A stretch of 64,000 bases of DNA from Gremmenia infestans (taxonomy: Eukaryota; Ascomycota; Leotiomycetes; Helotiales; Hamatocanthoscyphaceae), in assembly GCA_032629725.1 (NCBI GenBank), contig JAFEVB010000022.1, positions 1,550,001 through 1,614,000 of the forward strand, given 5' to 3'. Under the pieces are notes generated by a model. That model saw only the letters and a program-made list of their open reading frames with translations, was not told the DNA's origin and did not search any database. This document shows positions 10,486 through 20,769 of this stretch, in pieces. Position 1 is the first letter of the stretch; every line of letters begins with the position of its first letter. The translations under genes were made by a program, and so were the position numbers.

Positions 10486-13121
10486 TCATTCATTTTCAGG
10501 ACCCATTCCAGAGCTTAGGATATCAAAGATTGCCTGGTCACCATTCCATGGCATTTGAGTGATGTCCATCCCGCTCATTGGGTCTGTCCAAGAGAATAGC
10601 TCGTCATAGGTAAGGGATTGATCGGCATCGTAAGAGTAGGATGGGGTATAGGAGGCGGGGTTTAGTATTCCCGGCGGGTTCGAAAGCGGGGGAGATATCG
10701 ACTGTAATGGGTTCCCGGATGGCTTACTTTGTGGTTCAAAGCCACTTTGAGGTATTGGCTGGGGTTGGTTATGCGTCACGGTTTCGGACACGCAGTCGGC
10801 TGGAATCCGTTGCTGCTGCATTTCGAGGTCGGATCTCGGCGTTACTGTTTGTGTGGCTCGTGTTCTCAGACTGGAACATAGACCGGCTAGGAGTTTGCCC
10901 CAGTGGGGACTCAGATGCACGTCGTCTACGACGGAGGACTGGAGGGCCACGGCGGTATGGATGACGAGCTCGACAGACTTCTGAATTTCTTTGTCTTCGA
11001 CTTCAATTGCGCAAGTCTACGGTAGCAGTCAATATCAGCACTATCCATCATACCAATTAACAAACAATGACTGACAACGAAAGGAAGAAGGTGATCTTGC
11101 CTTTAATAAATACACTGCCGCAGTAAGAATCCTGAAATACGTTCGGACGGGGACATTTAACAAACAACCATCGGGGAATATCTCGTGGACTGCAACTCGC
11201 AATAATGACCTGGCGGCATCCGTGAGATAACCAAGATATAAACCGTCATACAGTACATCAGTATCTTCACGTTGGTCTTCTAGCCTTGCGGTCTGGTCAC
11301 CCGAAGAATTCTTCTCCTTCCGTCGGCGTTCGATCACAGCGCGGAGAACAATGCTATAAACATATACGCGCACATATTCATACTCAACAGCAAGAATCCA
11401 GCGCATTGGTTTTGATACTACTTCTCTGATCAGTTCGTCGATCTCTTTCCTAAGAGAACGAAAAAAGCTATAGGTCCAGTATAAATAAATAGATTTGTGG
11501 ACGTACAATTTGCGGATTCGAAATTTCGCCGCCAATCTTCGAGGAGTTTTAGCAGGATTCGAAGGAGTGGGCCATACTCCCGTTCGCTGACTAAATGGTC
11601 TATCTGTTTCGGGGTGGAGAATAGTAACTCGTGTCCTTTTTGTAAGAGAGATGCGATTCCGACCCAGCAGCTAGTGCTACCATCCAAGCTGGTTGAAATG
11701 CTTTGTCTCATACTCTGGGACGTGAGTGGGTACTTCCAACCTAAAAAACACTTCAGCATCCGAAAATGTGTAGAAAATGTGCAGAAATCATGGGCATCAT
11801 ACCTGACCTGCCTGAAACTTGGACTGAGAAGACCCAGAGTAGCTGCTGGATCCGTTGTGCTCGCTCATTGTATTCTAGACTTCTAGTTGTATCTTGCGCG
11901 TCAAACGGACCGAGCTCAATAGCTAATGTTTGAGCAAGCCCCAGTAACGAATAGGACATACGATCAGACCTCAACATCCAGTCTACGCCCGATCTCGTCC
12001 TGCCATACCTTCCTTCGGCAGAAAGAAAAGGGTTTCTGTTCTCGTTCCCACGACGCACTATGATGGAGTTGGTATCGTTGTCCGCGGAGGGAAAATGCAG
12101 GCTCTTAGGATGCCATTCCAACAACAGCAACAAGGCCTCGCACGTCCCGATCGTCCGAAGCACACTGCACTGCGGATTTTCCGGATTGGGCGTGTCCCCA
12201 CTCATGAAGCTCTCTTCAGACCAAAAGACTTTCGTGATCATGCCCCGCAGGTAAATCCATAATCTGTCATGGATAATATCACCACGCGTGACGGCTCCAG
12301 GACCGCTTAATTTCATATACCGAGAAGAAAGCATGAGTATCGTGATAGCCAGGACGGGTTCTTCTTCCAGCAGCCTATGGTGCTGTGAGGGATCCTTGAA
12401 ACGAAGAGGGGGGACGGGAGATAGGGGCGCGAGATGGGTATAAAAGTATGTGACATAGGAAAGCGCTTCTCGTGCGGTGAGAAGACCGGTCTGGACAAAC
12501 CGAAGACTGCTCCATGCGTTGAGCACATGGTCATTATCATTCCTGTCAGCCTCGTGCTTATCCCGAGGCCCCTGATTTTCCCCAGAGCCCGACGAAAGAG
12601 GATCCACAACTGGGGTCCCGCTGTGTTGAAAGGCCTCGTGAAGAACTTCTAGCGCGTCATTAGACGTGTCAATCGGATGGTCCAAAAGCGCGCTGATGGT
12701 CTGCTGTCCATCGAAAGACTCCGGCTGTCTTCCAGTTGGATTTTGAGGGCTGTACACATTGTGCATAGAGACCTCGAAATCCGTCCTCTCTACATCAGGA
12801 GAATCCCGAACCGGGTCGCCGTCGTTTACGTTGTGATCTGCGACATTGGTGTCGGTCTTGGCACGCCTCTTTCGCGTAGACGAAAAGATGCATCTTCTAT
12901 TCTCCCGTTTACATCGTGCACACGGAGGATCCTGGGGCTGGTCCACAGAGCCCAAGTGGCATCGCACTCTCTTGGTCCGGCAATTATCGCACGCCTTGCA
13001 AGTCGGTTGTTAGCAATGCAAAGCTTACTAGAAGTTCGGTCGCAAGCAATTGGAACTTCCATTGCATTGTGTATTATCTTACCTGGTAAATTCTCTTGTG
13101 CGTGGCTCCAGATGAGTTCAT
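10486..13121 (-). CDS. Zn2Cys6 fungal transcription factor (spliced, GC-AG intron)
   Basis: Five exons: 13083-13121, 11803-12994, 11507-11740, 11101-11417 and 10486-11016, giving about 770 residues. Exon 1 (MNSSGATHKRIYQ) splices directly to ACDNCRTKRVRC, forming a C-x2-C-x6-C-x12-C-x2-C-x6-C binuclear zinc cluster that would bind CGG-type DNA sites. A basic linker (TRKRRAK) follows. The middle and C-terminal parts show the fungal-specific transcription factor region, with RWILAVEYEYVRVYVYS followed by an ALQSSVVDDVHL segment typical of this class. The splice at 11100/11017 uses a GC donor (AAG|GCAAGA) in phase 0. The 11506/11418 intron is the least certain: the nearer acceptor gives a stop codon, whereas GAAGTAG keeps the frame. 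The C-terminus is Ser/Pro/Asp-rich and could be an activation domain. Target genes unknown. Confidence 0.85.
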
Positions 13122-14190
13122 CGTCTTTGAGTAATATTGAGTTGGGTGTGGAATCAGATGTGGCTTGTTAATTGTGATATGGCGTTTCTTATAAAAAGTG
13201 CGTGCCAGAACAATTCTGCTCTAGAAATGCATCGTCGGTCGACTTTTATATTCACGCAGGGTATTGTCACCCAACTTGCGTCTTTCCACAATACATAATT
13301 TACTCGGTAGAATGATCTACGAGTAGGGCTGAATAATCTCGCTAACACGAGTATATATATGTATATATGTTATACTTACATGACTTGTTGGGATAAGGGG
13401 GATGAATCCCGATCTTTCTAGTCATGTGACCTAGCGTAGCTTAGTCAGCGAAGAGGTATCACCTCTTTGCGTCTCCCACTTCCACTTTATACGTAATGCA
13501 ATATCAACTAGAACTACAACCACCTTTTACTAGCTAGTATAAAGTGATTATAAAAAGTGGTACCTATAATACTAACACTAATCAGTAGTTAATCTTATAG
13601 GAGATAGCTATAGAATAGTAAGGTTTTAATTAGAAAACTTCTAGCCTCTCTTTTCCTTTCTAATAGTAATCAAAAGATGGTAAGTTATTTAAGAACTAAT
13701 AATAATTATGTTAGTATACTAGAATAAACTAGCTAAAAGAAATATTACTACTATTAAAGCTAATGTAAGAGTAATAGTTTAAGCAAGCTACATTACTACT
13801 TAAATTCTAAGATAAGGTAGTACGCTGGCATCCCGACTCTTCCGACTATAGACACTGCCGCCATTCATAGTGGTCTTCCTGTATTCCCTATCTGTTTCAC
13901 GAAGTACAGAGGTTGGAAACCACACGTACCTCTCGGATTCCATACTTTTTGTCGGAATATAGGATTCACGTAATCACATGAACAGACATCGTTTATCTCT
14001 GCATCGGGATGACTCATTGATGAGTCGTCCTCCCCGTATATAGATCCCTCCCTCAGCTCCTAGCTTCTTGATCCTTAGAGATAACATAACCAGGAATTAC
14101 CTACACCGTACTCTTGAGTGTGCTGTCTCCCAATCACGCGTGGTCTTACGACTTGAGTTACTGATAGTAAGCAACACTTTCGGTCGTAGA
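13122..14190. other. Intergenic region with AT-rich island
   Basis: The stretch from about 13500 to 13830 is strikingly AT-rich, with dense TA dinucleotides and no ORF. It looks like a decayed, possibly RIP-affected repeat. The left part is the promoter of the transcription factor; the right part precedes the acetyltransferase. Confidence 0.45.
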
Positions 14191-14793
14191 ATGTCTTCTC
14201 CATATCCCAATATCCGCACTGAAAATCTTACCATTCGTCCCGCCGTCCCTTCCGATGCCGCCCCCCTTGCAGCCATTTTTGCCAACCCCCTTAACACCCT
14301 ACATGAACCGCGCAAGCCAAGCAACCCAACGGCAGAAGAATATCAAGGCCGAATCGCCAAATGGGAGGACCTACGCGCTTGTGGGCAAGCCTGCTTTCTT
14401 GTCATAACCCGACGCCTAACAATAGAGACGAGATCAGCTTTACCACCTGCGGATGGCGTTATCGGCTTCGGCGGCATTAACGCCATCTCTACGGACGCTC
14501 AGGGTAAGCGAATTGCGGACCTGGGTGTGCTGATTGACAGCTCCGAGTGGAGGAAGGGGTACGGGCGGGAAGCGTTGCAGGCTACGTTGGACTTTGCATT
14601 CCGGAAGGTGGAGGCGGAGGGCGTTGGATGCGAGGAGGTGTATTTTGAGACATTGGCGGTGAATACGCCGTTTCAAGGACTGGCTGATCGGATGGGGATG
14701 GCGAAGTGGAAGCGGGTGAAGAGTGAGGGAAAGGAGGTTGAATACAGGTTCAGCAAAGAGGATTGGGAGGGAATGAAGAATGGAAGTGTGTGA
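14191..14793 (+). CDS. GNAT-family N-acetyltransferase
   Basis: About 200 residues from the ATG at 14191; an upstream in-frame ATG at 14068 would add 41 residues that do not belong to the fold. The order is that of the RimJ/RimL-like GNAT domain: a first strand ENLTIRPAVPSDAAPLAAIF at about 11-30, a central strand VIGFGGINAI at 90-99, then the acetyl-CoA pyrophosphate loop RKGYGREAL at 121-129, and a late strand plus LADRMGM helix. It should transfer an acetyl group from acetyl-CoA to an amine. The substrate cannot be read from sequence; the fungal relatives are mostly uncharacterised. There is no localisation signal. Confidence 0.85.
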   Translation: MSSPYPNIRTENLTIRPAVPSDAAPLAAIFANPLNTLHEPRKPSNPTAEEYQGRIAKWEDLRACGQACFLVITRRLTIETRSALPPADGVIGFGGINAISTDAQGKRIADLGVLIDSSEWRKGYGREALQATLDFAFRKVEAEGVGCEEVYFETLAVNTPFQGLADRMGMAKWKRVKSEGKEVEYRFSKEDWEGMKNGSV

Positions 14794-15210
14794 ATCAGAC
14801 CACTGAGATAGAGACTTCGATGAAAGTTAGATCAAAGTTACTCGTGATTAATGTCACATATCCCTTCGGGTGATGATATCCCAGGCAGGGATCGCGTATA
14901 AGGGTGGTTCAGCCTCCGCCAACGTCAAATATCGTCGAAAGCGCGTTTTTACGTGATAATTAAAACTTCTCATTTCAATTAACTGCTGCAAACGTTCCTC
15001 CCATACTTCATTAGACTCTCACTCAATTATATCCTCAAAAACCGTTTGAATCATCATGCCTACGTGCCTACCCTCCTATATTGACGGCATCGACAGCATC
15101 GTGTTTGGAACAATTAGGATATTAAGCAGGCAGAGTTATAGTATTAATATGGCGAGAGCAGCCCAACTCAATGTAAAATTCTCTATCTAAACCCTACTTT
15201 GCCTTCTAAA
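14794..15210. other. Spacer before the transposase relic
   Basis: No gene seen. It may include the left terminal part of the piggyBac-type element, but no terminal inverted repeat or TTAA duplication could be paired with the right side. Confidence 0.35.
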
Positions 15211-17695
15211 ATGCCTCCCCTTGGATGGAGAAAAGCTGACGCGGAGAATTGGACTCCAGTCAAATCTACACGAAAGCGCACACTAAAGGTTTTATCCTCT
15301 TAAGCGTCCGCTAGCCAATCCTACACCCAAGAAACTGCTCCTGATCAGATTATTGATGATAATCCAAACCTACCTCCCTTGATACGCCGAGAGATTGCTA
15401 ATTCGACTATTATTACAAACTCTTTCTTGGTCTTGACCTTTCTTGAAGACGACTCGACCAACCTTCCAACCCCCTCCTCTCCTATCTATCCTGTTGATTA
15501 CTCCAATGAACCAACTATATACCCACGAACTGAAGGGTTTGTATCCTTATATAACACCTATCGCCCTGCCCTTGGTGCCGTTGATTAAGATATAGCAAAA
15601 CTTTAGGAAGAGATTATGGCAGTGGCATTAATCCTAGCAGACTTTGTGCCTCTCCCTAGAATAGAGCCACTAAGACCACTTGCTTTATGCCTGCCTAAGA
15701 CCATCACTACGCCTCTTGAATTCTTTATGCTCTTCTTCATAATAGGAATAATGGCTATTATTGTTGAAAACACCAATGCGTACGCCCTTACGAACCTTTT
15801 CCTAACTCGAAGCAAACACTCAAAGCGAACAACTATCCGCGAACTCTACATCTTTCTGGCAATTCTTATACACTTCGGGGTTCATAAGATTGAAGGTGTA
15901 CGCTCCTGGCAGGTTCACCAATTACCACATCACCGACCATGTACATTCATAGGAAAACACAGATACCAGCTTGTTCTTCAATATTTCCATGTCTCCCATC
16001 CAACAACAGAGACAGCAGGAGAAAAGTGGTATATGAAGCTATCCCCACTGTACGAACATGTTCGAGCAACGTCAAAACGATATACCTTTCCCCCACAAAA
16101 CGTTTCAATCGATGAAATGATGGTTCTGTCATAGTACTAGGACTCTGATGCTGGACTGTAGGAGGTTAGTGTTACAGTACTCAGGTTCAAGGGCAGGTTG
16201 ACGTACAGCTCAGAACTAGCATATTAAGCGAGGTTTGGTGGACCCCCTTGCAAGCTAAGTATATAATCACCTGCTCCCCCACACTCCTCTTGCTTCTGTA
16301 CTTTAATATTCTAAGTGATGGGAATTGACTTCATTCATTTGACCTGCTCTATTTCCGCTCGTTCACAGGTTCGGTGTTTTAGTCGATCTTCACACACCAT
16401 TAAAGCTAAACACAAGCCAATTAAGCAAGGATATAAGATCTGGGCTCTCTGTTTTGCTGGATATACATGGGATTTCTTATAGTATTCAAAGACTGAAAAG
16501 ACAGCTGAGTTAATCCAAAAGAAGGATCTATCTCCTACAGGGTCTCTTGTTTACCAACTTGCAAAGTCTTTACCTTACATCACTGCCCAGTTCTCCATCT
16601 TCATGGACAATTACTTCAGTACACCTGGATTGTACTCAAAGCTGCGGAACAAACTCAATATTGGTGCCGCTGGCACATGCCGTGCGAATATAACTTCGCC
16701 ACTATTCCCACAACTCGAGGTTAAGAGAGCAGGCAAGGGCAAAGGCAAAGTCGAGCAAGAGTCCCAGGGTGATGGTGATAACGACAGCCAAACAATGCTC
16801 CCACTAGACGAACAGGCGTAGGGCACACTGACAGGAAAGGTCACAAATTCCCCCTCTGTCATGGCAGTCATCTGGCAAGACAATTCCGTTGTAAGTATGC
16901 TCACAGCTATCCACTACAAGGACTGGGATTATAAGGATCGTCGTCGACCACAAGTCTCATCCTCAAAAGCAAATTGAATTTCAAGACAGGCCTTCAATTT
17001 AATTCAAGTTGTTGACGGCCGAATCGAGAAGAAACAACACGCCTGGCGACGTAACATCCCGATCCCTAGGCTTGTGAATGATTATAATGCGTATATGAAT
17101 GGAGTTGATATTGCAGATCAATTGAGAGGGAGTTATACTACTCAACAAACAAGCTCCCGATCTAGGATGCCGCTTTTTTACTGGATCTTGGAGATTATGC
17201 TAATGAACAGCCATTTGCTCTATAAGGTGATGTCAATTCTTAAATCTCAATGACTTTTACCGATTTCAGCTGGGTTTTGTAATACGCAAGCACACACCGC
17301 GCCCGCTCGATAACTACACGCTAGATCTGCAGATATACTCCATGGTGTTGATACACTAAATAACATGAATTTTCAATAACATCGTGACATTTCAGACAAG
17401 TGGTCCACGGGCTGCCTCGATAAAAATGGCGCTCCTGTCAAGTTCTCGCACCATGACTTTCGTATTCAAATTGTTACCGCTCTACTAAACCTTGTAGAAG
17501 GTGACGCTCCTGCCGACGACTCGAAGTGTTTATATGTAGAAGAAATGGTGATATCTCCTTGGTCGACAGGAGCTCCCTGCACAATTCCATACTTCAATTC
17601 ATGGTCAACGTCGAGTGTGTTATTACTGCCGCTGCGCTAGGCACTATAAGCTGGAGGGGCACACACTAAAAGCAAAAGATCTACGGAGAACTAAT
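15211..17695 (+). pseudogene. Dead piggyBac-type (DDE_Tnp_1_7) transposase
   Basis: One reading frame (codon starts congruent from 15211) runs through the whole transposase but is broken by stops at 15301 (TAA), 15586 (TAA), 15604 (TAG), 16480 (TAG), 16819 (TAG) and 16975 (TGA). Recognisable blocks in order: an N-terminal PPLGWRKADAENW, a central PPQNVSIDEMMV (first catalytic Asp region), KPIKQGYKIWAL, FSIFMDNYFSTPGLY (second Asp), and MNGVDIADQLRGSY (third Asp), then a Cys-containing C-terminus around CYYCR near 17620. Several stops sit where Gln is plausible (TAA/TAG from CAA/CAG), consistent with C-to-T decay such as RIP. Between EMMV and RCF the frame is interrupted by a 241-bp solo LTR, described separately. 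The last part (after about 17230) needs at least one frame change or an intron. Confidence 0.85.
16127..16367. mobile_element. Solo LTR nested in the transposase relic
   Basis: A 241-bp insert begins TGTCATAG and ends GTTCACA (TGT...ACA termini). It is flanked on both sides by the 5-bp direct repeat GGTTC (16122-16126 and 16368-16372), the classic target duplication of LTR retrotransposons. Removing it with one repeat copy rejoins the transposase exactly in frame across EMMV/RCF. A TATA-like TATATAA lies inside near 16259. No internal retrotransposon sequence remains, so this is a solo LTR left by LTR-LTR recombination. The superfamily (Copia or Gypsy) cannot be told. Confidence 0.85.
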
Positions 17696-17854
17696 TAGAA
17701 AATTATGTTTATGATTATACTTTAAATAGAAAAGTGCATATGAGTCAAAAAAGTGCATATCCTATATAATTTTGAAAGTGGATTAAAATTTCACTGGGGT
17801 AGCCCACCGCCAATATATATTTTTGCCAAAAATTAAAACATTAAAAAAAGAATT

Positions 17855-17954
17855 CGACACCTGTGTGATTCGAACACACGCTCCCGAGGGAAATGCCTGT
17901 CAACTTTGCTTGCGCAATAGCAGGGCATCGCGTTAACCACTCCGCCAAAGTGCC
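17855..17954 (-). tRNA. tRNA-Ser (anticodon GCT) with intron
   Basis: On the minus strand the gene starts GGCACTT and ends AGGTGTC plus a G discriminator; the two arms pair over seven positions with two G-U pairs. The T arm is GTGTG-TTCGAAT-CACAC. A long variable arm (TTCCCTCGGGA) marks a class II tRNA. The anticodon arm is ATGCC ... GGCAT with loop CTGCTA followed by an intron of about 19 nt and then A, so the anticodon is GCT (serine, AGC/AGU codons). The intron lies at the canonical 37/38 position. Confidence 0.9.
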
Positions 17955-18230
17955 AATCGGTTATTTGTAACAATTTTGGCTTATTTCGTTATATTATACC
18001 TACAAGGATACTAACAGCCTTAGAGCCGGCTTAATTGATACTAGTTAGTCATCAATGCTTTGACCCATCTGTGACCCAGCCTAACCCTAACCAACAACAC
18101 CCGGCCCGACCCTCTGTGTGCCCATCCCATCACAGAACAGAACGTCTTTCGCATACCTCTACGAACTCAGTTACGAAATCTATGGAGTAGTTTTTCAGGT
18201 GTGCTCGAATATTTGATTATAATCTTTATA

Positions 18231-18866
18231 ATGGATGGTCCTCGAAAGATAGGCCAGCTACCTTTACATCTCCAGCTACAGCACTTCCGCAAAGCGCTCT
18301 CCACCAATGCCACGCTCCTCACAATCCTCAAGCTCGCGCCGCAACTCAAATTAACGCATTGGTACCTCGCTGCCGGCTCCATCACGCAGACAGTGTGGAA
18401 CTACGTATCGGGTCTAGACCCTGAGACGGGCATCTCGGACTACGACCTTGTGTACTACGATGCGTCAGATCTATCATGGGAGGCGGAGGACAGAGTCATC
18501 CAGGCAAGCAAGAAGCTCTTCGCCGGTATAACAACAGAGGTGGAGGTACGCAACCAGGCGAGAATTCATCTCTGGTATGGGGAAAAGTATGGGGTAAAGT
18601 GCATCCCCTATAAGACCCTAGAGGATGGGATCGACTATTTCATTTCGAATACCGCAATCATCGGTGTGCGAATAAGGGAGGACACGAAGGGGCAGCAAGA
18701 GGAGGACGAGTGGGACATTTACGCGCCATGGGGGTTATCAGATATGTTCAACCTAGTCGTAAAACCAAACCCAGTTCTTGGAAATAGGGAATCGTATGAG
18801 AAGAAGGCAGAGAGGTGGAAGGCGATTTGGACGGGGCTGACGATCGAGCCGTGGCCGAGAGAATAG
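18231..18866 (+). CDS. Nucleotidyltransferase family 6-like protein
   Basis: About 211 residues from MDGPRKIGQ; an upstream in-frame ATG at 18201 adds ten hydrophobic residues and is less likely. The motif AAGSITQTVWN at about 48-58 followed by ISDYDLVYYD (Asp70, Asp72) is the nucleotidyltransferase-fold signature (GS ... DxD) of the COG3575 family, which is common in bacteria and scattered in fungi. A conserved APWGLSDMFNLVVKPNP block near residue 180 also fits. Substrate unknown. The patchy fungal distribution is often explained by transfer from bacteria, but I cannot test that here. It sits beside the tRNA-Ser gene. Confidence 0.8.
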   Translation: MDGPRKIGQLPLHLQLQHFRKALSTNATLLTILKLAPQLKLTHWYLAAGSITQTVWNYVSGLDPETGISDYDLVYYDASDLSWEAEDRVIQASKKLFAGITTEVEVRNQARIHLWYGEKYGVKCIPYKTLEDGIDYFISNTAIIGVRIREDTKGQQEEDEWDIYAPWGLSDMFNLVVKPNPVLGNRESYEKKAERWKAIWTGLTIEPWPRE

Positions 18867-19695
18867 ACCGCGGGAGAGGTAAGGAGAAACTTGATTTTCA
18901 CGTTGATCTCCCTGGTGCAGGGAGACAACAAGAGCATTTCATATGGGCAGGATGACAATGCACAAGCATCTTGCTGTCTCTAAGCTATGGGCGAATAAAC
19001 CTAGCAGCATAGCCGAACCTTTCGTTGAAAAAGATAGAGAGTTCGGAGAACAGTCAAGAAGATTGAGACCTGACATTTAAACAATATCTTGTTCGTGACT
19101 TTGGTCTACATCTTACAAGTTATAGCTTGAGACGAAAGCCTGGATATTTCGCCGTTTTGCGCATATCTGGATCGGACGGGAATTTCACCAGATATACAGC
19201 CCGCTATACCCGAAAATCCCACTGAGGAACGGTCGCAAACCGTCTGGCTTCGGGGCGAAATCATCTTGCTTTCATCAGTGGCTATCCTTGAATATCCGGA
19301 GTGCCTTACTCGAGTACTGACATTTGAGCACCAAACAAGAAGGCGGGAACGGAGTTTTCGGTGTGGGGCATGTGGGCCGCTCGCTCAGGGGTATTTCGGT
19401 AAACTGTATCTGATGATTCTGATGCGATTACACTCGAAGATGTGGGCTAGAGATCAAAGGTTACGCATCACCTTGCATGGTGGCAGTGGAAGCATGGCGT
19501 GGTCCTTGAGCACCGCCGTGGCATATTCGGATCATCGTTTGGAAAATACTGATCTTGGAACATCTATAAAGATGTCAATGAATCTTCCCTTTCATAGCAT
19601 CTCAAGCAGCCCAACAGTTCAGTATATCAATCACAGCAACAATCACAGCAACAATCACAGCAACAGAAATCCCCATCCATACAAAACCCTACAAC
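18867..19695. other. Intergenic region / promoter of the amidohydrolase
   Basis: No gene supported. The frame 19266-19712 lacks protein character. Just upstream of the amidohydrolase ATG is a short triplicated AATCACAGCAAC unit (about 19631-19670) in the presumed 5' leader. Confidence 0.45.
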
Positions 19696-20769
19696 ATGGC
19701 TCCAAGATTTAGCATGGTTCCGACCAAAATGCCTCTTCTCGGCAAGATCACTCTCGAGGAAGCTTTCCAGCCCCCTTTCAACATGGAGGCAGCCACTGGC
19801 ACCAACATCGACATGTACGTCTACAAAGAGCGCGCCCCCGAGTACCTGTCGGGCATTGTCAACATCAAGGACCGCGTCATGGAAGCCCGCACAACTGGCG
19901 TCGGCTACACTGTCTGCTCTCTTACTGTGCCTGGCGTTCAGGGCGAAACAGACCCCGCCACCGCAGAAGCCTTTGCTACCCGCTCCAACAACTGGATTGC
20001 CGATCAGATCAAAGCCTATCCCACCGAACTGGGTGCTTTCGGAGCCGTCTCCATGCACAACCCCAAGCAGGCTGCGGTCGAGATGACCCGATGCATCAAA
20101 GAGCTGGGCTTCTGTGGCATCATGGTCAACAACTGGCAGCAAGCCGTCACGGCTACCGGTGAGCGCACGCTTCTCCTCTACGACCGCCCCGAGTACGATG
20201 TGTTCTGGTCCACGCTCGAGGAGCTCGATGTCCCGCTCTACCTCCACCCTTCGGCCCCCGAAGCTCAGATATTTGACCTCCTATACAAAGACCACCCCTA
20301 CCTGATCGGCCCGCCCTCATCCTTCGCTATCGACGTCTCAACCCACGTCATCAGCCTCATCACCAACGGAGTCTTCGACCGCCACCCAAAAGCCCAACTC
20401 ATCATTGGCCACATGGGCGAACGTATGCCCTATGACTTCGACCGCACGCACCGCTGGCTCGAACAGGTTGAGAAGCCCCGTGGCATGGTCGCCAAGAAGA
20501 CTCTGTACCAGTACTTCCAGGAAAACATCTGGCTCACCACTTCTGGACAATTCTCGACGCCGGTTATGAATTATTGTGTCAATTTGGTTGGGGCAGATCG
20601 TATTCTGTTCTCGGTGGATTATCCGTATGAATCTTATCAAGATGCATCGAATTGGTTCGATAACATGGATTTGAATAGTAGGGACAAGCTGAAGATTGGG
20701 AGGGAGAACGCGAAGAAGCTTCTTAAGCTTGGCAAGTACAAGGACTGTGATGCGCCATACCATCAGTAG
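19696..20769 (+). CDS. Amidohydrolase-2 decarboxylase, 2,3-dihydroxybenzoate decarboxylase-like
   Basis: 357 residues in one exon, the usual size plus about ten N-terminal residues; the family start would be at the second or third ATG (KMPLLGKITLEEAF). This group of metal-dependent non-oxidative decarboxylases removes CO2 from hydroxylated benzoates. Visible metal and catalytic positions: Glu21/Glu22 in LEEAF, His184 in LYLHP, His239 in IIGHMGE and Asp308 in FSVDYPYES. Other family blocks are APGVQ-like VPGVQGETDP, the GPPSSFAIDVSTHV helix and NGVFDRHPKAQLI, and the end RLKIGRENAKKL-like KLKIGRENAKKLLKL. It would act in the cytosol in aromatic acid catabolism. The exact substrate (2,3-dihydroxybenzoate, gamma-resorcylate or salicylate) is not decidable. 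Confidence 0.88.
   Translation: MAPRFSMVPTKMPLLGKITLEEAFQPPFNMEAATGTNIDMYVYKERAPEYLSGIVNIKDRVMEARTTGVGYTVCSLTVPGVQGETDPATAEAFATRSNNWIADQIKAYPTELGAFGAVSMHNPKQAAVEMTRCIKELGFCGIMVNNWQQAVTATGERTLLLYDRPEYDVFWSTLEELDVPLYLHPSAPEAQIFDLLYKDHPYLIGPPSSFAIDVSTHVISLITNGVFDRHPKAQLIIGHMGERMPYDFDRTHRWLEQVEKPRGMVAKKTLYQYFQENIWLTTSGQFSTPVMNYCVNLVGADRILFSVDYPYESYQDASNWFDNMDLNSRDKLKIGRENAKKLLKLGKYKDCDAPYHQ

Noticed and set aside
14950..17850. piggyBac terminal inverted repeats and TTAA duplication
   Set aside because: TTAA words occur on both sides but no matching inverted termini could be found, so element ends were not called.
18081..18092. Telomere-like CTAACCCTAACC
   Set aside because: Only about two repeat units, internal to the window and next to ordinary genes; not a telomere or a clear interstitial array.
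19266..19712. 148-codon plus-strand ORF before the amidohydrolase
   Set aside because: Mixed composition, ends in an Asn/His/Ser run encoded by the CAGCAACAAT repeat in the leader, and overlaps the amidohydrolase start in another frame.
19627..20247. 206-codon minus-strand ORF
   Set aside because: Antisense shadow of the amidohydrolase; its Cys/Asp-rich tail is the reverse of a simple repeat.
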